From Mycosynbacter sp964593465 (lineage in GTDB: Bacteria; Patescibacteriota; Saccharimonadia; Saccharimonadales; Saccharimonadaceae), in the NCBI GenBank assembly GCA_964593465.1, contig CAZQJY010000010.1:1-28721 (forward strand): a DNA stretch of 28,721 nucleotides. The letters are read 5' to 3'. The notes under the pieces are model-generated. The model made no database searches. It was not told the DNA's origin and saw nothing but the letters and a program-made list of their open reading frames with translations. The position numbers and the translations under genes are program-made. Shown here in pieces: positions 1 through 6,997 of this stretch. Within the stretch, counting starts at the first letter, position 1. The number at the start of each line of letters is the position of its first letter.

Positions 1-30
1 TTTGATCCTGGCTCAGGATCAAACTCTCCA
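1..30 (-). rRNA. 16S rRNA, extreme 5' end (truncated)
   Basis: Read on the minus strand, this stretch carries GGAGAGTTTGATCCT, the nearly universal start of bacterial 16S rRNA (the 27F primer site). The rest of the gene lies outside the window. The first 23 bases form a perfect inverted repeat, TTTGATCCTG-GCT-CAGGATCAAA, whose outer half does not match the expected continuation of 16S. The usual minus-strand sense would run on into GGCTCAGGATGAACG. This suggests a contig edge or fold-back artefact at the rRNA repeat rather than real sequence. The identity of the gene edge is firm; the outermost ten or so bases are not. Confidence 0.7.
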
Positions 31-37
31 TAAAAAT

Positions 38-56
38 GTATTGGAAAATCCAATAC
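38..56 (-). other. Hairpin in the 16S precursor leader
   Basis: A perfect inverted repeat GTATTGGA-AAA-TCCAATAC lies just upstream of the mature 16S 5' end, within the transcribed leader. By position it may be part of precursor processing or anti-termination. It has no U-tract on the minus strand, so it is unlikely to be a terminator. The function is inferred from position only. The remaining leader (57-207) shows no gene. Confidence 0.4.
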
Positions 57-207
57 CTGACTTACTATACATAAATATTAACTGACGATGATTTGCATAA
101 CCTAATTGTTAATGAACATTCAAAATCTGCTCGTACTCCACGAAAAACCGAATTGTTTTGTCGTTTCTTTGGAGCCTCGCGCTCCGTTCACGACCAGACT
201 GATATTC

Positions 208-237
208 ATCTTACCGCACAATACCGGTCTGAGTCAA
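208..237 (-). promoter_or_regulatory. Promoter of the 16S rRNA operon
   Basis: On the minus strand, TTGACT (237-232) is followed after 18 bp by TAAGAT (213-208). This would start transcription near 201 and give a leader of about 170 nt before 16S. There is no terminator between the upstream DUF212 gene and this promoter, so read-through from the gyrase operon is also possible. Confidence 0.6.
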
Positions 238-250
238 TACTTTTCTTGTA

Positions 251-673
251 TTAAATTGTGATTAAAAACACAACATATCCGATGGCTACACCAATTGTTG
301 CGCCTGCAAGCACCTCCAAAGGTTCATGGCCTTTCGCTACCTTAGGCGCCTGAACGCGACTTTTCGTCTCTTTGAGTAGCTTTCGTAATGCCAAACCCTG
401 AGCCCCGCTCGATCGGCGTACCATCACAGCATCGTACATAACAACCCCTGCAAATAGCGCTGCAAGTCCAAACAGCCCACTCTCAAAGCCATCGCGCAAT
501 CCTATTACTGTTGCAAGTGCCACTACTGTTGCACTGTGTGCGCTTGGCATTCCCCCAGATATATAGAATTGACGGAAATCACCAAGCGAGCCAGTGCGCA
601 CCACCTTGATTACGTATTTTGCACCTTGCGAGACAATCCATCCCGCTAGTGCCGCAATCAAGTACGACGACAT
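251..673 (-). CDS. Divergent PAP2 family membrane protein (DUF212, YuiD-like)
   Basis: This 140-residue integral membrane protein belongs to the DUF212 / divergent PAP2 family (Bacillus YuiD type). Visible signatures are SGGMPSAHSA near residues 39-48, YDAVMVRRSSGAQ near 80-92 and GHEPLEVLAGA near 114-124. Hydrophobic helices lie at about 4-20, 48-60, 65-82 and 118-138. In classical PAP2 phosphatases, the Ser-Ala-His and Gly-His motifs form the lipid phosphate phosphatase site; the true substrate of DUF212 proteins is not known. The ATG sits 3 nt after the gyrA stop, so it is probably translated from the gyrase mRNA. The family call is firm; enzyme activity is an inference. Confidence 0.9.
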   Translation of the reverse strand: MSSYLIAALAGWIVSQGAKYVIKVVRTGSLGDFRQFYISGGMPSAHSATVVALATVIGLRDGFESGLFGLAALFAGVVMYDAVMVRRSSGAQGLALRKLLKETKSRVQAPKVAKGHEPLEVLAGATIGVAIGYVVFLITI

Positions 674-676
674 GTA

Positions 677-3199
677 CTATTCATCCTCTTCTTTTTTGTC
701 AGCAATCAAGCCAATCGACGACACGCTATCGCCATCACCAAGACGCATAATTGTCACCCCCTGTGTCGTACGGCCAAGTAGCTTAATATCATCAAGACTC
801 AAACGGATCGTCTGACCATTCTTGGAGATCAATAGTGCTTCGGTTGCCTCTGGATCAATTGTCTGCACAGAGATAATCGGACCTGTCTTAGCAGTCACCA
901 CTGCAGCCTTGATACCTACGCCACCCCGCTTGTGACTCGGGAAGTTCTCTGCCTTGGTCTTTTTGCCAAAGCCCTTTTCACTAATCACCAATAGTACCTG
1001 ATCTGGATCCGTCACCACATCCATGCCAACAACCCAGTCATTTGGTCGCAGGCGTGCACCACGTACACCACGAGCAGCACGCCCCATCGGCCGGGCATCT
1101 TTTTCGTTAAAGCGTACTGCTTGGCCAGCTGATGTCGAGATGATAATATCATTCTCACCTGTTGTTTTCTTAATCCAACGCAAATCATCACCATCATCGA
1201 GCTTGATTGCAATTAAACCATTGGTACGGATATTAGCATAATCCTTAAGAGGCGTCTTCTTGATTGTGCCCTTAACTGTTGTCATAAAGAGGTAACCCTC
1301 ATCATTTGCATCTTTTTCATGACGAATAATAGAGGTAATCTTCTCTTCTGGCTGCAACTGTAGCAGATTGACCGCAGCTACACCCTTCGCTGCGAGTCCT
1401 GCAGCTGGTACTTCGTAGGCCTTGAGTCGGAACACACGTCCACGATTGGTAAAGAATAACAAATAATCATGTGTACTCGCTGGCACTAGCTGGTCAATAA
1501 TATCCTCTTCCTTTGTAGTCATACCACGCTTACCCTTGCCGCCACGATTTTGCTTGCGGTAGTCGCTGGCGAGCGTACGCTTGATGTAGTTTTCGCCCGT
1601 TAGCAAGATGACTGAATCTTCCTCTGGTATGAGCTCTTCATCACTAAATTTGCCCAGCTCATGATTGATAATCTGGCTACGACGTTCATCGCCATACTTC
1701 TCTTTTGCTTCAAGTAACTCTGTTTTAATGATCTTCAGGATTTCTTTTTCATCCGCCAAGATACCTTCAAGCTTTGTGATGAGCTTAATGAGTTCATTGA
1801 GTTCATTTTCGATAGCATCACGCTCAAGACCCGTTAGACGGCGAAGTTGCATCGCGAGGATAGCTTTTGCTTGGATCTCACTCAGCTTAAACTTGGCGAT
1901 TAACGCTTTTTCGGCTTCGTCTTGCGTCTTGCTTGCACGGATTGTCTTGATAACTTCGTCGATATGATCAAGTGCAATCTTGTAACCTTCGAGGATATGT
2001 GCACGTTCTTTGGCTTTTCTCAGTTCAAATTCTGTACGACGACGCACAACTTGCTGACGGTGTTTGATGAATTCTTGCAGCATGTCCTGCAGGCCCAAAA
2101 TTCGTGGTTGCAAACCATCGACAAGTGCCAGCATATTGAAGCTAAAGCTCGTCTGAAGGGCAGTGAGCTTATAGAGCTGGTTGAGCAGCTTCTTTGGATA
2201 TGCATCTTTTTTGAGTTCAATTACCACACGTACTTTGCCACGAGCCGTCTCATCGCGCAAATCGCTAATACCAGTGATTTTCTTGTCTTTTACTAGCTCG
2301 GCAATTTTTTCAATCAACGTTGCTTTGTTGACACCATATGGTACCTCTGTCACAACAATTTGATGACGGCCTTTTTTAGTCTCTTCAATATCCGCTACAG
2401 CACGCACCATCACACTACCACGGCCCGTCATATAGGCTTGTTTCATTGGTGCGCCACCATAAATCACTGCACCTGTCGGGAAGTCTGGGCCTTTGACGTG
2501 CTTCAGTAGATCATCAATCGTCGCATGCTCATTGTCGATGAGCTCGATAGAAGCATCGACCAATTCACCAAGGTTGTGCGGAGGGATGTTTGTCGCCATA
2601 CCCACAGCAATACCAATCTGGCCATTAAGGAGCAAGTTTGGTACCTTGGCCGGTAGCACAATCGGCTCTTGACGTGAACCATCGTAGTTTGGTTTGAAAT
2701 CGATAGTTTCTTTGTCAATATCTGCAAGCATTTCATCGGCTAGCTTGGCCATGCGAGCTTCGGTATAACGCATCGCAGCCGCTTCGTCACCATCCATCGA
2801 GCCAAAGTTACCCTGACCCTGGATAAGTGGATAGCGTAGTGACCATGGTTGCGCCAATCGCACCATGGAATTGTAAATCGCACTGTCACCGTGTGGGTGG
2901 TATTTACCCATCACGTCACCGACAATCAAGGCGCTTTTGACAAACTTACTGCCCGAACGATTACCGTTTTGGTCCATCGAATACATGATACGGCGATGTA
3001 CCGGCTTGAGACCATCACGTACATCTGGTAGCGCACGGTCGACAATCACGCTCATCGAATAGCGAAGGAAACTATCCTCCATCACGTTTTCTAGCGTACG
3101 ATGTTCAATTCCAGGTGTCTCTTCGACAATCTCTGCATCCACTGGCTCTTGGTTATCATCCATTGGTAGTTCTTCTGGTGTTGTAATTTTATCATCCAT
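677..3199 (-). CDS. gyrA: DNA gyrase subunit A
   Basis: GyrA is the breakage-reunion subunit of DNA gyrase, which introduces negative supercoils as a GyrA2GyrB2 complex. The protein has 840 residues, a normal length. The catalytic tyrosine is in AAMRYTEARM (Y145). The quinolone-determining region reads YHPHGDSAIYN, so the serine equivalent to E. coli S83 is kept (S106) while the position equivalent to D87 is Asn (N110, codon AAT at 2872-2870). The GyrA box is present as QNRGGKG, close to the canonical QRRGGKG, followed by a beta-pinwheel C-terminal domain. This makes it gyrase rather than topoisomerase IV ParC. The start ATG is one base after the gyrB stop (TAA-T-ATG), which indicates translational coupling. 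About 30 acidic residues precede the conserved core. Confidence 0.97.
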   Translation of the reverse strand: MDDKITTPEELPMDDNQEPVDAEIVEETPGIEHRTLENVMEDSFLRYSMSVIVDRALPDVRDGLKPVHRRIMYSMDQNGNRSGSKFVKSALIVGDVMGKYHPHGDSAIYNSMVRLAQPWSLRYPLIQGQGNFGSMDGDEAAAMRYTEARMAKLADEMLADIDKETIDFKPNYDGSRQEPIVLPAKVPNLLLNGQIGIAVGMATNIPPHNLGELVDASIELIDNEHATIDDLLKHVKGPDFPTGAVIYGGAPMKQAYMTGRGSVMVRAVADIEETKKGRHQIVVTEVPYGVNKATLIEKIAELVKDKKITGISDLRDETARGKVRVVIELKKDAYPKKLLNQLYKLTALQTSFSFNMLALVDGLQPRILGLQDMLQEFIKHRQQVVRRRTEFELRKAKERAHILEGYKIALDHIDEVIKTIRASKTQDEAEKALIAKFKLSEIQAKAILAMQLRRLTGLERDAIENELNELIKLITKLEGILADEKEILKIIKTELLEAKEKYGDERRSQIINHELGKFSDEELIPEEDSVILLTGENYIKRTLASDYRKQNRGGKGKRGMTTKEEDIIDQLVPASTHDYLLFFTNRGRVFRLKAYEVPAAGLAAKGVAAVNLLQLQPEEKITSIIRHEKDANDEGYLFMTTVKGTIKKTPLKDYANIRTNGLIAIKLDDGDDLRWIKKTTGENDIIISTSAGQAVRFNEKDARPMGRAARGVRGARLRPNDWVVGMDVVTDPDQVLLVISEKGFGKKTKAENFPSHKRGGVGIKAAVVTAKTGPIISVQTIDPEATEALLISKNGQTIRLSLDDIKLLGRTTQGVTIMRLGDGDSVSSIGLIADKKEEDE

Positions 3200-3200
3200 A

Positions 3201-5177
3201 TTAAATATCCAACTCCTCTAGGTCAATCTTTTTTGCACCTGCCTGAATGAACGACTTGCGTAGGCTAACTTCGTCACCCATCAACTTGGTAAATACCGCA
3301 TCGGCCTGCTCGGCATCCTCGACATTCACCTTAATGAGTACGCGATTCTCTGGATTCATAGTCGTATCCCAGAGCTGCTCGGCATCCATCTCGCCTAGAC
3401 CCTTAAAGCGACTTACTGTTACACCAGCCTGCTTCATTGCATCTTCATTTTCATCTATTGCGACACCCTTTGCTTTGCGAGCTACAATAATGTCATTTAG
3501 TATTCGGTCACGCTCGGTATCATCATATGCATAGGTCTTCTTCTGTCCGCGATTAATACTATAAAGTGGTGGTTTCGCAAGATACACATAGCCACCTTCA
3601 ACCACCTCTTTCATATAACGGAAGAGGAATGTCAAAAGCAATGTCGCGATGTGACTACCATCGACATCGGCGTCGGTCATGATGATAATCTTATGGTAGC
3701 GCAGGCCGTTGATATCGAATGCGTCACCGATACCCACACCAAAGGCTTGGATCATCGCCACTATTTCTTTGTTAGCAAACATCTTATCCAGACGTGCACG
3801 CTCAGTATTAAGTACCTTACCGCGGAGCGGCAAGATTGCCTGTGTCTTGTTGTCACGGCCTTCTTTGGCACTACCTGCTGCAGAGTTACCCTCTACGATG
3901 TAGATTTCACTGTCACTCGGGCTCTTGCTGCTACAATCCCATAACTTGCCAGGTAGCCCCATACCGTCAAGTGCACCTTTGCGTAGCACATTGTCGCGGG
4001 CTGCACGAGCAGCTTTGCGTGCACGAGCCGCAAGGAGCGCTTTGCCAACAATCTTCTTGGCTACATCCGGATTTTCTTCAAGATAGTAGCTGAAGTACTC
4101 ATTCATCACCTGCTCTACATAGCGACGAACCTCTGGGTTACCCAGCTTATTCTTGGTCTGACCCTCGAACTGCGGATCAGGCAGCTTCACCAAGATGATA
4201 GCCGTCAAGCCTTCACGAATATCATCACCACTCAAATTATCTTCCTTTTCTTTGAGTAGGCTGTTTTTGCGTGCGTAATCATTAATCACGCGGGTCATTG
4301 CTGCACGGAACCCAACCAAGTGCGTACCGCCATCTGGCGTCAAGACGTTATTGGCAAATGGCTTAACTGTCTCAACATAACTGTCGTTATACTGCACCGC
4401 CACTTCCACCATGCTATCTTCGACTTGTTTTTCTACGTAAAATACACCCTCACCAATGATATCTTTGCCAATATTGAGATGTTTGACATAGCTCTGGATA
4501 CCACCTTCAAAGTAGAAAGCCTGGCGTTCCTTGGTACGCTCATCATATACCGCAGTATACACACCCTTAGTAAGGTATGATTGGTGACGAAGATAATTAA
4601 CCACCCATTTGTAGTCAAAGTCGACTGTTTCTTTGAAAATCGTTGGATCTGGATAGAATGTAATGGTCGTACCGGTCTGACGATCAGTTTTTCCAACCTT
4701 TTTAAAGGGTACTTTGATACCACCACGTTCAAATTCTACACGATAGAGTTGGCCTTTTTGTACCACTTCAGCGATCATGTGAGTCGAAAGCGCGTTTACC
4801 ACACTCGAGCCCACACCGTGCAAGCCAGATGACACTTTATAGCCACCACCGCCAAATTTACCACCAGCATGCAGCACTGTTAGTACTGTTTCTAGTGTAC
4901 TAAGGCCTGTTTTTGGGTGTTTGTCGACAGGAATACCACGACCATCGTCGGTAATAGTGATACCACCATCTTCTAATATGCGCACATCAACACGGGTGGC
5001 ATGCCCTGCTATTGCTTCGTCGATAGAGTTATCGGCGATTTCTTTAATAAGATGATGAACTCCATCGTAGCCCGTACTACCGATATACATCCCGGGGCGT
5101 TTACGAACTGGTTCGAGACCCTCTAAAACCTGAATTTGCGACCCATCATACGAGTCATTTGCTTTTTGTTTAGCCAT
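3201..5177 (-). CDS. gyrB: DNA gyrase subunit B
   Basis: This is the ATPase subunit of DNA gyrase, 658 residues. The GHKL ATP-binding fold shows DNSIDEAIAGHA, DDGRGIPVDKH and the ATP-lid segment GGGGYKVSSGLHGVG. The Toprim domain shows EGNSAAGSAKEGRD, PLRGKVLNTE and the metal-binding DADVDGSHI. The length matches the short gyrB type without the extra enterobacterial insert. The start is supported by GAGGG a few bases before the ATG and by a promoter 45 nt upstream. It is first in the gyrB-gyrA-DUF212 operon that points at the 16S gene. Having gyrase next to an rRNA operon may couple supercoiling to rRNA transcription, but that is inference. Confidence 0.97.
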   Translation of the reverse strand: MAKQKANDSYDGSQIQVLEGLEPVRKRPGMYIGSTGYDGVHHLIKEIADNSIDEAIAGHATRVDVRILEDGGITITDDGRGIPVDKHPKTGLSTLETVLTVLHAGGKFGGGGYKVSSGLHGVGSSVVNALSTHMIAEVVQKGQLYRVEFERGGIKVPFKKVGKTDRQTGTTITFYPDPTIFKETVDFDYKWVVNYLRHQSYLTKGVYTAVYDERTKERQAFYFEGGIQSYVKHLNIGKDIIGEGVFYVEKQVEDSMVEVAVQYNDSYVETVKPFANNVLTPDGGTHLVGFRAAMTRVINDYARKNSLLKEKEDNLSGDDIREGLTAIILVKLPDPQFEGQTKNKLGNPEVRRYVEQVMNEYFSYYLEENPDVAKKIVGKALLAARARKAARAARDNVLRKGALDGMGLPGKLWDCSSKSPSDSEIYIVEGNSAAGSAKEGRDNKTQAILPLRGKVLNTERARLDKMFANKEIVAMIQAFGVGIGDAFDINGLRYHKIIIMTDADVDGSHIATLLLTFLFRYMKEVVEGGYVYLAKPPLYSINRGQKKTYAYDDTERDRILNDIIVARKAKGVAIDENEDAMKQAGVTVSRFKGLGEMDAEQLWDTTMNPENRVLIKVNVEDAEQADAVFTKLMGDEVSLRKSFIQAGAKKIDLEELDI

Positions 5178-5221
5178 TATCCCTCACTGTTTCTCGAATT
5201 TCAGCTATTTACAACTACTCC

Positions 5222-5250
5222 ATTATACCGCACAACTATTGTTCACTCAA
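5222..5250 (-). promoter_or_regulatory. Promoter of the gyrB-gyrA operon
   Basis: On the minus strand, TTGAGT (5250-5245), a 17 bp spacer and a consensus TATAAT (5227-5222). The predicted start near 5215 leaves a 5' UTR of about 38 nt containing the GAGGG ribosome binding site. It overlaps the divergent promoter region of the plus-strand gene at 5325. Confidence 0.75.
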
Positions 5251-5255
5251 GATAT

Positions 5256-5285
5256 TTGTATTGAACATAATTCTTATGCTAAAAT
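5256..5285 (+). promoter_or_regulatory. Promoter of the DUF11-like membrane protein gene
   Basis: TTGTAT (5256-5261), 18 bp, then TAAAAT (5280-5285) preceded by TGC, an extended -10. The start would be near 5292. Its -35 is only six bases from the -35 of the divergent gyrB promoter, so the two are almost back to back. Confidence 0.5.
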
Positions 5286-5324
5286 ACTAAGTAGTTTTTA
5301 GAGTGGGTGGGAATAGTAATAAAC

Positions 5325-6590
5325 ATGTTTCGAAAGTTAATCAGCGACGTATCATTTAGCCCTAGTTCCATAGGTGCTTTGAGTCCGTATGCAAAACTCC
5401 TCAAAAAGGAGGAGCGGACACGGTTTATTGGGCTCGTCCTCTTAATTATCGCGCTATTAGTGCAATCTGTGATTATATTTGCACCCACCGATCCTGCCAA
5501 TACCGCCGATGGTAACGACTTACTATATGGCGGTATCTCTTCGCAAGAAGATCTGTTGACACAATATGACAGCAATGAGCAGCACCTGCAAGACATCTAT
5601 ACATCTCTGGGTCTTGAGCGTAATGACATCAGCACCCTGCACCCAGGAACAATCTACTTCGATAACACAGCATATGTCGTGAGCCGTCAGCAACAAGTTG
5701 GATTCGACCACGGATCACTCTCACATACTTACAAAAAGACCGGCAGCGGTACGGGCACTATCTACCTCACTCCTACAAACCAGATCAATCCCAATGCTGC
5801 AATCAATAGCTACGCATCATACAGTGCGCTCATCGGGCAGTCCGCCTCGATAGGTAAATTCGCTGTTATCATGACTTCAGGCAACCTAGTACTACAGCAA
5901 TCACCTATCAACCAATCTGATACATGTACTTATAACCCTAAAAAGACCAGCATAGACGCCACATGCCAACCCTGTCCTAGCGACCCCACAACAACAGTTG
6001 CAAACGAATCTTGCGAATTCCCCATCGTCTACACGAAATCTGCAACAAATAATACTCAAGGTACGATCGATACCTCTGTCATTGCAAACGAATCTGATCG
6101 CATTACTTACACAATCAGAGCCAAAAATATTGGAGACAACCCCCTGGAAGTCACTGTTCAGGATCAACTCAGGGATGTTTTAGAATATGCCACCATTATA
6201 GATAAGAACGGTGGTACGTTTGACGAAAAAAGCCAGTCAATCATCTGGACTCCTACGACTGTACAACCAAATGAAACCATATCACGCAGCTTTGTCGTTC
6301 GAGTTAAGCCGCACGTACCCGCAACCGCCCAAAATATTAACAATCCTCACTCATTTGATTGTGTTATGACAAATTTCAATGCCAACACAATCTCCATCCC
6401 TGTCACCTGTCCACCACAAAAAAATATCGAACAAATAGCCACCAGTCTACCCTTTGTACCACCAACTGCTAGCCTGTTACTTAGCAGCTCAGTTCTGGCA
6501 GGAGCGCTATTCCTCTATCTGCGAGCACGTACGCAACGAGAAGAGGTTCGACTTGTACGCAAAAACATCAATTCTGGAACAATCGAATAG
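5325..6590 (+). CDS. Surface-exposed two-helix membrane protein with a DUF11-like repeat
   Basis: A protein of about 421 residues. From the ATG at 5325 there is a cytoplasmic basic N-terminus (about 35 residues), one membrane helix (GLVLLIIALLVQSVIIF), a large external part of about 320 residues, a second helix (TASLLLSSSVLAGALFLYL) and a short basic cytoplasmic tail. The external part contains a segment resembling the DUF11 / CARDB-type repeat of surface proteins (ITYTIRAKNIGDNPLEVTV followed by QDQLRDVLEYA), and four or five cysteines that could form disulfides. A GTG at 5307 is an alternative start, but GGTGGGA about 11 nt upstream favours the ATG. A second membrane gene follows after 8 nt. 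The function is unknown; a cell-envelope or host-contact role is inferred from topology alone. Confidence 0.85.
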   Translation: MFRKLISDVSFSPSSIGALSPYAKLLKKEERTRFIGLVLLIIALLVQSVIIFAPTDPANTADGNDLLYGGISSQEDLLTQYDSNEQHLQDIYTSLGLERNDISTLHPGTIYFDNTAYVVSRQQQVGFDHGSLSHTYKKTGSGTGTIYLTPTNQINPNAAINSYASYSALIGQSASIGKFAVIMTSGNLVLQQSPINQSDTCTYNPKKTSIDATCQPCPSDPTTTVANESCEFPIVYTKSATNNTQGTIDTSVIANESDRITYTIRAKNIGDNPLEVTVQDQLRDVLEYATIIDKNGGTFDEKSQSIIWTPTTVQPNETISRSFVVRVKPHVPATAQNINNPHSFDCVMTNFNANTISIPVTCPPQKNIEQIATSLPFVPPTASLLLSSSVLAGALFLYLRARTQREEVRLVRKNINSGTIE

Positions 6591-6598
6591 GAGCTCCT

Positions 6599-6967
6599 AT
6601 GAAAAAGAAGACGCAGTCCTCTACCATCAGCAAACAACAGCGAGATCAAGCTTTCGCTACTACTATGCAAATGGCTCGTACACATATGAATCCCATACAA
6701 CGCACGTTTAGTCGGTTTATTCACACCAAGTTCATCGATACGCTCAGCACCTTTGTCGGTGGCACCATCTTGCGTCCACGCGCTATTATCTATGGATCGG
6801 TACTATCTATAGTTGTTGCCTCCGGTCTTTACGGCGCATCAAAGTACTACGGCTACTCGATGCCTGGATCCGAACCAATCGTCGCATTTGTTGTCGGCTG
6901 GAGTCTTGGCCTCATTGTCGACTACGCGCAGGTGCTTGCCAAAGGTAGCTACACACTACGCAAATAA
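6599..6967 (+). CDS. Small two-helix membrane protein, unknown function
   Basis: 122 residues. A basic, polar N-terminus of about 60 residues is followed by two hydrophobic helices (IIYGSVLSIVVASGLYGA and PIVAFVVGWSLGLIVDYAQV). The start is set by AGGAG in the palindrome AGGAGCTCCT directly before the ATG. It lies 8 nt after the DUF11-like gene and is surely in the same operon. I do not recognise a named family. It could anchor or assemble with its upstream partner; this is inference from adjacency. Confidence 0.8.
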   Translation: MKKKTQSSTISKQQRDQAFATTMQMARTHMNPIQRTFSRFIHTKFIDTLSTFVGGTILRPRAIIYGSVLSIVVASGLYGASKYYGYSMPGSEPIVAFVVGWSLGLIVDYAQVLAKGSYTLRK

Positions 6968-6997
6968 ATCAAACGAGGCAGCTCCATTCGGGTAATA

